From contig NBLK01000006.1 in NCBI GenBank assembly GCA_002084505.1, positions 1 to 16,152 on the forward strand: DNA of 16,152 bases, written 5' to 3'. Made by a program: the position numbers and the translations under genes. The notes under the pieces were generated by a model. That model was not told the DNA's origin. It searched no databases and saw only the letters and a program-made list of their open reading frames with translations. Positions 6,876 through 13,061 of the stretch are shown here, in pieces (within the stretch, counting starts at the first letter, position 1; the number at the start of each line of letters is the position of its first letter). This DNA is from Rickettsiaceae bacterium 4572_127. Its GTDB lineage: Bacteria > Pseudomonadota > Alphaproteobacteria > Rs-D84 > NBLK01.

Positions 6876-6932
6876 TATCACTCGCCCCTTGTGGGCGGGT
6901 CAAAACAGCTCTTCCTGTTTTGGGGCGGGGTA
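6876..6932 (-). repeat. 57-base structured repeat, hairpin variant 2
   Basis: Read on the minus strand this has the same length and frame as 6559-6615: TACCCCGCCCC start, GACCC, CCCACAAGGGG and GTGATA end. The central hairpin is CAAAACAG / CTGTTTTG (6901-6922). Two stem pairs differ from variant 1 by compensatory double changes (T-A to C-G and T-A to G-C). It ends nine bases before the stop codon of the neighbouring gene. Confidence 0.85.
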
Positions 6933-6941
6933 AAAAACTCC

Positions 6942-8954
6942 TTAGCCTATTTGTTTCAGAATCATATAAATATGTCCCAATGGGTTTTGCGTAAAAGTTG
7001 AAATGATTAAGTCTTTATGGGCTGATTTGCGAGCAGAAGAAAGCAACGAATCGAATCCATTTACGAATGCCTCAACTTGCTTTTGAAATTCAAAATTTGA
7101 GCTTGCTAAACGACGGAGTTGAGACAAATGCACTGGTGATAAATTTTTCCCTAAATATCTAGTGAAGATATCGTTTTCACCTTTTTGGTATCTTTTCCAC
7201 AATTCATCGGAGACTTTTGGGGCGAACAATCTAGTTAAATCTATAGATAAATTATTTAATTTTTCTAGCATTGTTCCGGCATTTTTCATGAAAGATTCCA
7301 CGGATTGTTTGTCGCTAATTGATGATGCTGAGTGCATAAATCCTGTCGTTTTTTCGAGCTTATTTTCAAGATCTTCAATTTGATAATTTATAGTTTTATT
7401 TAGACCTTTCAGCGTTTCTTCAACTCCGCTTCCTTTTTGAGAAATTGTAATCATTGAGTCTTCTAGCGACGAAGACAACACTCCAAAACTTTCACGAGCC
7501 GTGTCTGATAATTTGACTAAAGTTTCTGTTTGTGTAATTAGTTCTCTTAGCGAATCATCTGACAGTCTATCTATTCGTCCGATTTGATTTTCCGCTTTTA
7601 CAGCTGTTTGAGAAATTTTTTCGTAAGATTGAGACATTACACTTGTGATTTTGTCTAAGTTTCGGCCGACTTCCATGATTCTTCTGTGAGACTCTTCTGA
7701 AACTTGCGGAAGGATAGAAACTTTTTTCTCGAATAATTCGATAAATGGAATTAAATTGCCCCTTGCGCTATCCATAGCCATTAAACTTTCTCGGAAAACC
7801 TCCATATTTTTTTGAAGTGTTTCAGTAATTCCTTCTCCTTGTTCCTCAGCTTTTTTCATACTATCAATAGCAACTTCTGAAACTCGGGTTAAATGACCTG
7901 CGACAGAATCGCCAAGCCCTGTGAGTTCCTTGTCTAATTGCGAAGAAATTTTTAGTAAAGAATGCGATGCCTGCCCGACTTGTGTTTCTACATTTCCCAC
8001 CTGATTCAAAAGATTTTCAATCGTCGTAGAAAGTATAACAGACTGCTTTTCAATAGATGCCTCAGAAAGACGAATCCTAGTATGGACATTATCAGAAAGA
8101 TTAGAAATGTTTGCAATCTGTCCGTCTATGATTTCTTTGAACTGCCCTGCATATTCTCTCGTTTTCACAACCTTTTCTTCTAGTAATTCATTCTCTTCAA
8201 TAATTAATTTATCCAGTCCCTTGCTCTCAGCAATAAGTTCGTGAGAATTTTCTTTCACCTGATTTGCCGACTTCATAAATTTCTCAATAGTGTCGTCAGT
8301 TTTATCAGTCAGCTCAGTCAAAGTTCCCACTAATTCAAATCCTTTTTTAGAAGTATTTTCCATCGTCTCAGTCATTCTTTCGTTGGTCTGAGAAATCTCA
8401 TTAACTGTTTTTTGAGCAGTCATAACAATCTCGCGAGTTTCTCTTTCTATCGTGCTTTCTTTTAGAATCAAAGATGCTTCTTTTAGAGAATTTAATTGCT
8501 CAGTTAGGGCTGTCATTGTTTCATTTAGACGGTTTGAAAGTAGCTCGGAAATCTTCCCAGTTTTTTGAGTTAGTCCCATTAAATTCGTAGATTGTGTTTC
8601 AGCACGAGACGAAACTAGTTCTAAGTTTTCAGTGATGTCTTTGTTTATTTTAGTGAGTTTTGAGATTTCTTTTTCTAAAATGTTATCGATAAAAAGAGTG
8701 GCTTGTTCTGATTCAGGAGAGTTCTTAGAAGTTAAAATTGAAAACAGCCGAGTATTTTTATCTTTATTTTCCTGTAAAGTTTTAGTGGTTTTGTGTAGTA
8801 AAAATCCAGTCCAAATTAGCGCTAATGGAGTAAAAGCCATTATGCTTTGAAATAACATTTTAGCATTGATTATTGCATTTCCACCTAAAATCAAAACGAC
8901 ATAAACAATAGATAATAACACTAATCCAATAAAAAAAAATCCTGCTTTTTTCAC
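6942..8954 (-). CDS. Inner-membrane coiled-coil protein with conserved C-terminal domain, 670 aa
   Basis: Two membrane helices lie near the N-terminus (about 5-24 and 34-54). A cytoplasmic region of roughly 500 residues follows, almost entirely heptad-like and rich in Glu, Lys, Ser, Thr and Gln, typical of long coiled coils and superficially like chemoreceptor signalling helices. I see no HAMP domain and no methyl-accepting hairpin tip. The last ~98 residues form a separate, aromatic-containing domain (ELWKRYQKGENDIFTRYLG, then FEFQKQVEAFVNGFDSLL, ending LGHIYMILKQIG). I associate this ending with large uncharacterised alphaproteobacterial membrane coiled-coil proteins, from memory rather than a search. 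The start is GTG at 8954, chosen because GGAGAAG lies just upstream and a TATAAT promoter precedes it; an ATG would not fit better. A structural, scaffold or envelope-organising role is possible, but no function is assigned. Confidence 0.85.
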   Translation of the reverse strand: MKKAGFFFIGLVLLSIVYVVLILGGNAIINAKMLFQSIMAFTPLALIWTGFLLHKTTKTLQENKDKNTRLFSILTSKNSPESEQATLFIDNILEKEISKLTKINKDITENLELVSSRAETQSTNLMGLTQKTGKISELLSNRLNETMTALTEQLNSLKEASLILKESTIERETREIVMTAQKTVNEISQTNERMTETMENTSKKGFELVGTLTELTDKTDDTIEKFMKSANQVKENSHELIAESKGLDKLIIEENELLEEKVVKTREYAGQFKEIIDGQIANISNLSDNVHTRIRLSEASIEKQSVILSTTIENLLNQVGNVETQVGQASHSLLKISSQLDKELTGLGDSVAGHLTRVSEVAIDSMKKAEEQGEGITETLQKNMEVFRESLMAMDSARGNLIPFIELFEKKVSILPQVSEESHRRIMEVGRNLDKITSVMSQSYEKISQTAVKAENQIGRIDRLSDDSLRELITQTETLVKLSDTARESFGVLSSSLEDSMITISQKGSGVEETLKGLNKTINYQIEDLENKLEKTTGFMHSASSISDKQSVESFMKNAGTMLEKLNNLSIDLTRLFAPKVSDELWKRYQKGENDIFTRYLGKNLSPVHLSQLRRLASSNFEFQKQVEAFVNGFDSLLSSARKSAHKDLIISTFTQNPLGHIYMILKQIG

Positions 8955-8977
8955 GACTTCTCCATTTTTTTATTAAG

Positions 8978-9008
8978 ATTATAATATCATATTGAAAATA
9001 AAAATCAA
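8978..9008 (-). promoter_or_regulatory. Probable promoter of the 670-aa coiled-coil gene
   Basis: On the minus strand TTGATT (9008-9003) precedes the overlapping -10 candidates TATTAT (16-base spacing) and TATAAT (8983-8978, 19-base spacing). They lie about 25 bases before the GTG start and its ribosome site. Confidence 0.45.
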
Positions 9009-9037
9009 GGAGAGATTAAAGCATGAAGCAAAGAAAA

Positions 9038-10303
9038 TTAATTTATCACAAGGGTTCTATTGCTAGGGGCTGCCTTTTTCCAGTCTTCTAATCTGTCTTT
9101 ATAAGACTTTAAACTAGGATTATCTATAATATCTATGTGAATTAAATTACCATAATTATTTGGAAAATTAGCAGGCAATGAAGTTAATTGATTATCAGAA
9201 ACCAATAAATGCTCTAATCCACTAGGTAAATTAGCAGGCAATGAAGTTAATTGATTATCAGAAACCAATAAATGCTCTAATCCACTAGGTAAATTAGCAG
9301 GCAATTCTGTTAAGTAATTTTCATAAACATACAATTTCAACAAACCACTTGGTAAATTAGCAGGCAATTCTGTTAACCCATTTTTACTAATATCCAACTC
9401 TGTTAAAGTAGAACAATTTGTTTCTATATAAGCAATAACACCCGGTAGTTGTGTTTGAGAACAAATGCCAGTTAATCCATACTCTTTATTAAAATTTTTT
9501 TTACTAAAAAGATTTACATCTTCAGCTTTTTTCCCATTTTCTCCACAATTAGTTTTTAAATAACCTATCAGGGCAGAATTATTACTATCCGCCATGAATT
9601 TAGTTAAGGTAGAACTCTCTTCTTTTTTTGTATTGTTTGAAAGCCCAGCCCCTTTACTACTATTTTCAGTATTATATTTAGCAATTGCTTTAATTCTATC
9701 TTCACAATTTGTCCCTACCTGCTCTGTTGTTGGAGAAAAGGCTCCATTTTGTTTTGCTACCCGACTATTTCCAATATAACAATTACATGAAGTCTGCCCA
9801 AAAGGATTTCCCATTGTTGCTTTATCACATTTATAACTTTGTCCAACTACTAACATTTTAGAAACAAAAGCATCTTTATTTTTTATTCCAGCATTAGCTC
9901 TGCACACCTTAACTTTTTGCGAAGTGTTATTGTTATCATCATTGTTCGTGTTATTATTGTTGTTGTTATTTTGTTGCTGTTGAACTAAAATTTGTTTTTT
10001 TATTTCATCAGCTTTATTTGTAGTATCAGCAATCGCCACATCTTTTTTGTTTTTAGCACTAGCACCTGCAATAAAAGTCGTAGCGGTTGTTCCTGCTAAG
10101 ATTCCAGTCGCAATTCCAAAGCCTTTTACATGCTTTTTTAATTTATTGCGAATCTTTTTCAGCTCAGTATTTTTAGCTTTTAGTTCTTTATTTTTTTTCA
10201 AAAGCATAGTTTTTTCTTGCCCTAAAATAAATAGCTGATTCGATGGAATAGCTTGAATCCCTAGGGAAAATAACATCAAAGATAAAAGTAAGATTTTCTG
10301 CAT
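9038..10303 (-). CDS. Secreted leucine-rich-repeat protein with poly-Asn linker
   Basis: I place the start at ATG 10303 (421 aa); a TTG two codons upstream is possible but less likely. In order: a signal peptide (QKILLLSLMLFSLGIQA), a basic coiled-coil segment (about 30-60), a Gly/Ala/Thr-rich hydrophobic stretch (about 62-84) that could span a membrane, a Gln/Asn linker with a run of seven Asn, a cysteine-containing region of about 170 residues (at least eight Cys, likely disulfide-bonded), then leucine-rich repeats to near the C-terminus. The repeats have 20-21 residues with LPANLPSGLxxLxVxxNxLT, the bacterial SLRP type seen in YopM, IpaH and SspH proteins. The ligase domain of IpaH is absent. 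Inferred role: surface-exposed or secreted protein binding, perhaps at a host or neighbour-cell interface. The repeat family is clear; its target is unknown. Confidence 0.85.
   Translation of the reverse strand: MQKILLLSLMLFSLGIQAIPSNQLFILGQEKTMLLKKNKELKAKNTELKKIRNKLKKHVKGFGIATGILAGTTATTFIAGASAKNKKDVAIADTTNKADEIKKQILVQQQQNNNNNNNTNNDDNNNTSQKVKVCRANAGIKNKDAFVSKMLVVGQSYKCDKATMGNPFGQTSCNCYIGNSRVAKQNGAFSPTTEQVGTNCEDRIKAIAKYNTENSSKGAGLSNNTKKEESSTLTKFMADSNNSALIGYLKTNCGENGKKAEDVNLFSKKNFNKEYGLTGICSQTQLPGVIAYIETNCSTLTELDISKNGLTELPANLPSGLLKLYVYENYLTELPANLPSGLEHLLVSDNQLTSLPANLPSGLEHLLVSDNQLTSLPANFPNNYGNLIHIDIIDNPSLKSYKDRLEDWKKAAPSNRTLVIN
9165..9353 (-). repeat. Tandem 63-bp repeats encoding LRR units
   Basis: Positions 9165-9227 and 9228-9290 are identical over 63 bases (21 codons: LPANLPSGLEHLLVSDNQLTS in phase). 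A third unit at 9291-9353 is diverged but keeps the ends, and the pattern continues into the next LRR. Identity even at third codon positions shows a very recent duplication, so repeat number is probably variable between strains. Confidence 0.95.
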
Positions 10304-10309
10304 AATCAA

Positions 10310-10338
10310 AGTATATCATAATTTTAGATATTCCGCAA
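10310..10338 (-). promoter_or_regulatory. Candidate promoter of the LRR gene, possibly giving a leaderless mRNA
   Basis: On the minus strand TTGCGG (10338-10333), a 17-base spacer and TATACT (10315-10310). Transcription would start around 10303, which is the chosen ATG, and no ribosome site is visible between them. Confidence 0.4.
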
Positions 10339-10503
10339 ATCTTTTTTGCTCTTCACACGAAATAATTCTTAAAGGCAAACGCAAGTAATTGCTCTTACGG
10401 AACATGTTTTGTGGTGGAGCTTTCATAATTTTCCGCTTTTATAAAAAGAACATTTTTTCAAAGTTGAGTTCAATGAAAACACTTGAAGCATTTATAATTT
10501 CGT

Positions 10504-10536
10504 CGCCTCTCCCCTTGTGGGAGAGGGTGAGGGGTA
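10504..10536 (-). repeat. GC-rich interspersed repeat lacking the central hairpin
   Basis: Read on the minus strand: TACCCCTCACCC is joined directly to TCTCCCACAAGGGGAGAGG. It matches copy B on both sides but the variable hairpin between the arms is absent, leaving one strong CTCTCCC/GGGGAGAG stem. Confidence 0.8.
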
Positions 10537-10578
10537 TCTTTTTTGATTTTTGAGGTTGGAGTTTTATGGAAATGTGAT

Positions 10579-10620
10579 TTTACCCCGCCCGCAAGGAACA
10601 AGAAAGAAACTTGATTCAGT
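10579..10620 (+). repeat. Truncated GC-rich repeat with its flanking tail
   Basis: TTTACCCCGCCCGCAAGG is a collapsed version of the family, with the hairpin and most of the second arm missing. The following AACAAGAAAGAAACTTGATTCAGT-like tail matches the flank of the 6876-6932 copy (AACAAGAAAGATTGATTCGGT on the minus strand). The repeating unit therefore extends beyond its GC-rich core. Confidence 0.65.
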
Positions 10621-10691
10621 AAATTAAAGACAAAACAACTTTTTCAAAAAAAGACTTGCAAGGTAGATTTTTAATCTTTACTTTACTAAGT

Positions 10692-11765
10692 ATGAGAAGA
10701 GGAATTTTGTTTTTAATTGGAATGTTCTTTGGAACGACGGTCTTTGCTTGGCTAGGAGAAAAACCTCAGCTTTCTTTCCCGGCAGTAAAACCGAAAACTT
10801 TTCATACTAAGCGAATTCAATCTAAATCTAGACAGGCATCAGAATACTTTTTGGCTGTTGAAACAGCTCCTGTGAATATAGTTAATCGCTATGATCCATC
10901 TGTCATTGAACCGCCATTAGAAAAAATTGAAGAAACAGCTTTTGCTCCTAACGAAACAAAAACAACAGAAATTTTAGAACCTAAGATTCCGAATCTAACT
11001 TACAAAAATGGACAAGTTGCTATTGAAGAACAAGATCCAACAGAAATAAAACAGGAATTTCAACGGACTTATGTTTCGCAAAATAAATATCTTTCTATGA
11101 TGGAGACAGTTGATGCTGGATTGCAAAGTGATGAAGTTTTAACCGAGCCGTTGCCTGATGAAGAAAATTTTACAGAAGAAGAAAGCCTCCCACCACTTTT
11201 AGGAGTTGAAGAAGATTCACCAACAGAAGAGGTTGCTGAAACTGATGATGATTTTACGCTAGATTTCGCAGATGAGGATTTGAGTGAGGCTCCAGTTGTT
11301 GAAGAAAAACTAGAAAAAACACTCGCTACTAAGGTTGATGAGTTTGAAGTTGAAAGTGAAAAAGAACAAGAAATAATAGAAGACAATAAAATAAAAATTC
11401 TGCAGATGAAAGTTGCTTTTGATAAAAATACAACCGCTCTCACAGGAAAAAATGTGCATTTGATTTCTTCTTTCGCGCAAGTTGCTTTGAACAATCCTAC
11501 CAATGCAGTTGAAATAAGTATAAGCGAAAAAACAATGGGAACCCTAAAAGCAAAACAAAAATCAGCAGAACGCCTTGCTTTGGTTTCTAGAATTTTGAAA
11601 GACCACGGACTAAGCGAAGATAGAATCAAACCAGTTTTAACAACTCGTGATGCCGATTCTTTTGTTTTACGAATCACAAACAAAGATGCGTATTCTGGAT
11701 ATCAAGTTAAAGGTGATCAATTTTTTGATTTGATAAATAAATCTGTTTCTGTTCAAGAATGGTGA
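10692..11765 (+). CDS. Exported acidic protein with OmpA/MotB-like C-terminal domain
   Basis: I chose the ATG at 10692 (357 aa) because it gives a proper signal peptide, MRRGILFLIGMFFGTTVFA. A longer frame from TTG 10656 adds 12 residues but overlaps a likely -35 box. After cleavage come a Pro/Lys segment, then a long low-complexity region (about 95-230) very rich in Glu and Asp, probably disordered. The C-terminal ~120 residues read VAFDKNTTALTGKN, then SFAQVALNNPTNAVEISIS, AERLALVSRILKDHGLSEDRI and VLRI, the layout of the OmpA-like peptidoglycan-binding fold. The usual NxxLSxxRAxxV core is degenerate, so peptidoglycan binding is uncertain. No ribosome site is obvious. The stop overlaps the comF start (ATGGTGA), indicating one transcript with translational coupling. 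Likely periplasmic; the function beyond envelope association is unknown. Confidence 0.75.
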   Translation: MRRGILFLIGMFFGTTVFAWLGEKPQLSFPAVKPKTFHTKRIQSKSRQASEYFLAVETAPVNIVNRYDPSVIEPPLEKIEETAFAPNETKTTEILEPKIPNLTYKNGQVAIEEQDPTEIKQEFQRTYVSQNKYLSMMETVDAGLQSDEVLTEPLPDEENFTEEESLPPLLGVEEDSPTEEVAETDDDFTLDFADEDLSEAPVVEEKLEKTLATKVDEFEVESEKEQEIIEDNKIKILQMKVAFDKNTTALTGKNVHLISSFAQVALNNPTNAVEISISEKTMGTLKAKQKSAERLALVSRILKDHGLSEDRIKPVLTTRDADSFVLRITNKDAYSGYQVKGDQFFDLINKSVSVQEW

Positions 11766-12484
11766 AAATCCAAAGTTTTTTAAAGTTTTTATTTCCTAAA
11801 TTGTGTTTGTTTTGTAGTAAAATTATTCACGAAAAAGAAGGGTTAGCTTGCTCATCTTGTGTGTTAAAACTTCCGCTAATTCGCTCACCATTTTGTAAAA
11901 GATGCGGACAACCTTTGCCATCTAGTTTATTTCAAAAAAACATAAAAAATCCAATTGTCTGCTCAGCATGTAGAACTAGGAAATTTCCGTTTTCCGCCTC
12001 ACGATCTGTGATGGCTTATGATGAAGATACTGCAAAATTGATTCTAAAATTAAAGTATGGTGATCGGGGAGATTTAGCTATTATTTTTGCAGAACTTTCA
12101 ATGCTTTATCACAAGGATTTATTTGAGGATACTGATTTTATAATTCCTGTTCCGTTGTCATTAAAACGATTGCTTTTTAGAAAATATAATCAATCAGCAC
12201 TCATTGGAAAACATCTTTCAAAACTTACAGATTTACCAATGTTAACTAATGTTTTGAAACGAAAAAAATTTAGAGTTTCGCAAGGAGGTTTGTCATTCGA
12301 AAAAAGATTTGAAAATGTAAAAGATTCATTTTTTATAAGTAAAAAAGAAAAAATTCAAGATAAAAAAATCTTATTAGTAGATGATGTTATCGCATCGGGG
12401 GCTACGATTTTGCAATGTGTTAAAACTATAAAAAAAGCAGGGGCAAAAGAAGTGAGAATATTATCAATAGCTAGAACAATTTAA
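11759..12484 (+). CDS. comF: ComF-family amidophosphoribosyltransferase-like protein
   Basis: A 241-residue protein with the standard two-part ComF layout. The N-terminus has four CxxC pairs (C16/C19, C31/C34, C46/C49, C68/C71) forming a zinc-ribbon region. The C-terminal phosphoribosyltransferase domain contains FIIPVPLSLKRLLFRKYNQS (128-146) and the PRPP-binding loop ILLVDDVIASGAT (204-216), all key acidic residues present. In competent bacteria ComF works in the cytosol with the DNA-uptake machinery on single-stranded DNA. Many non-competent species keep it (as GntX-like protein) with an unproven role, and no other competence genes are visible here. It starts inside the stop codon of the OmpA-like gene, so the two are probably co-expressed. 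A new promoter begins just downstream. Confidence 0.93.
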   Translation: MVKIQSFLKFLFPKLCLFCSKIIHEKEGLACSSCVLKLPLIRSPFCKRCGQPLPSSLFQKNIKNPIVCSACRTRKFPFSASRSVMAYDEDTAKLILKLKYGDRGDLAIIFAELSMLYHKDLFEDTDFIIPVPLSLKRLLFRKYNQSALIGKHLSKLTDLPMLTNVLKRKKFRVSQGGLSFEKRFENVKDSFFISKKEKIQDKKILLVDDVIASGATILQCVKTIKKAGAKEVRILSIARTI

Positions 12485-12501
12485 GTTTGTAAAAAAAGAC
12501 A

Positions 12502-12530
12502 TTGACAAGAAAACTGATTTAATGTATCTT
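12502..12530 (+). promoter_or_regulatory. Strong sigma-70 promoter upstream of the 99-aa gene
   Basis: A perfect TTGACA (12502-12507), a 17-base spacer and TATCTT (12525-12530). Transcription should start near 12537, about 25 bases before the ATG, with GAGGT as ribosome site in between. This is one of the clearest promoters in the window. Confidence 0.75.
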
Positions 12531-12561
12531 GTTTTAAGACTTAAATAAAAAAGAGGTAAAA

Positions 12562-12861
12562 ATGATTAAACAAGGTATTTATCCTAAAAAAGCTAGGATC
12601 TCTAAACAAAGATCAAGTAGAACAAGAGCTAATGCTCATGGTTTTGGAAAAGAAATTAAATTTGATATTAATAATATTGAAGAAGTTATTGAGCAGGCTA
12701 AAAAAGTTGGGGAAAAATATAATATGAGTCCTGAGAAGTTAGTAAGACCTAATTTGAATGTAACAAAAGTGCTAAAAGATAAGCTATTGAAGCACTATTC
12801 TAATAGATTTGGGTTTGAAACATTAAAAGACGATTATAAAGATAAGAAAAACAAAAAATAA
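12562..12861 (+). CDS. Unrecognised small basic protein, 99 aa
   Basis: I do not recognise a family. Residues 1-35 are strongly basic and Arg/Ser-rich (KKARISKQRSSRTRANAHGFG), suggesting nucleic-acid or ribosome contact. Residues 36-55 look like an acidic helix (INNIEEVIEQAKKVGEKY), followed by a second charged helix region (TKVLKDKLLKHY) and a very basic tail (KDKKNKK). No signal peptide or membrane span. It is driven by a near-consensus promoter and has an AGAGGT ribosome site, so high expression is likely. It sits directly before rpmJ and a pseudouridine synthase, which hints at a translation-linked job. That is inference from context only. Confidence 0.75.
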   Translation: MIKQGIYPKKARISKQRSSRTRANAHGFGKEIKFDINNIEEVIEQAKKVGEKYNMSPEKLVRPNLNVTKVLKDKLLKHYSNRFGFETLKDDYKDKKNKK

Positions 12862-12862
12862 T

Positions 12863-12890
12863 TTGACTTTTGATGGGAAGTATTTATACT
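12863..12890 (+). promoter_or_regulatory. Promoter of rpmJ
   Basis: TTGACT (12863-12868), 16-base spacer, TATACT (12885-12890), beginning one base after the stop codon of the 99-aa gene. It would start transcription near 12897, upstream of the rpmJ ribosome site AAAGGA. Its position rules out the longer rpmJ frame that begins at 12870. Confidence 0.65.
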
Positions 12891-12920
12891 ACGCATCAGT
12901 TAATAAAAAAAGGAAACATT

Positions 12921-13058
12921 ATGAAAGTTATGAATTCACTAAAATCTTGGAAAACAAGAGGAAAGGTTAAACTTGTGCGTCGTGGAAAACGAGTTTATGT
13001 TATAAATACTGATGGAAAAAATCCTAGATTAAAAGCGAGACAAGGTAAAAAGAAATAA
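12921..13058 (+). CDS. rpmJ: Ribosomal protein L36 (bL36), cysteine-free form
   Basis: A 45-residue protein starting MKVMNSLKSWKTRG and ending NPRLKARQGKKK, the L36 signature. L36 binds 23S rRNA in the large ribosomal subunit. The classic zinc-binding form has three Cys and one His; here all cysteines are absent, so this is the C-minus form, common in Alphaproteobacteria and seen as YkgO-type paralogs elsewhere. The ATG at 12921 is preceded by AAAGGA; the longer frame from 12870 adds 17 residues unlike L36 and covers the promoter, so I rejected it. The stop lies three bases before the pseudouridine synthase start, so the two are probably co-transcribed. Confidence 0.92.
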   Translation: MKVMNSLKSWKTRGKVKLVRRGKRVYVINTDGKNPRLKARQGKKK

Positions 13059-13061
13059 CTT

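Larger units (their letters stand above)
6497..6941. other. Gene-free repeat cluster (445 bases)
   Basis: This gap holds five structured repeats listed separately: two 57-base elements facing each other (6559-6615 and 6876-6932), the exact inverted copy at 6665-6716, a small GACAGC/GCTGTC hairpin (6784-6798) and the ATTCCTGC palindrome (6809-6833). A TTGCTTCGCAA mini-hairpin lies near 6638-6648. Purine/pyrimidine-biased spacer (TTTCTT runs, 6847-6877) fills part of the rest. I see no supported coding frame. Confidence 0.8.
10304..10691. other. Divergent intergenic region with degenerate repeats
   Basis: This gap separates the minus-strand LRR gene from the plus-strand OmpA-like gene. It holds a candidate promoter for each (10310-10338 minus; TTGCAA 10656-10661 with TACTTT 10679-10684 plus) and two degenerate copies of the GC-rich repeat family (10504-10536 and 10579-10620). 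A 36-codon minus-strand frame at 10316-10426 is too weak to call a gene. Nothing else is recognisable. Confidence 0.6.

Noticed and set aside
6807..7001. 64-codon plus-strand frame starting in the repeat cluster
   Set aside because: Its codons are mostly repeat palindrome and pyrimidine-rich spacer, and it runs into the end of the coiled-coil gene on the other strand.
9165..9353. Regularly spaced repeats as a CRISPR array
   Set aside because: Units are contiguous 63-bp in-frame LRR codons with no unique spacers.
10316..10426. 36-codon minus-strand frame (MKAPPQNMFRKSNYL...) upstream of the LRR gene
   Set aside because: It has a reasonable start and stop but only a weak GGA ribosome site, and the candidate LRR promoter lies inside it. 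It may be a remnant; not supported as a gene.
10656..10691. Extending the OmpA-like protein to TTG at 10656
   Set aside because: The extension adds a second hydrophobic stretch before the natural signal peptide, has no ribosome site and coincides with a likely -35 box.
11069..11683. 204-codon minus-strand frame opposite the OmpA-like gene
   Set aside because: Its serine-rich product is the antisense of the acidic, Glu-rich region (GAA read as TTC, plus TCT/TCA codons). The plus-strand gene has a signal peptide and overlaps comF.
12870..12920. Longer rpmJ starting at 12870
   Set aside because: The extra 17 residues are unlike L36 and cover a good promoter, whereas ATG 12921 has AAAGGA and the standard MKVxxSLK start.
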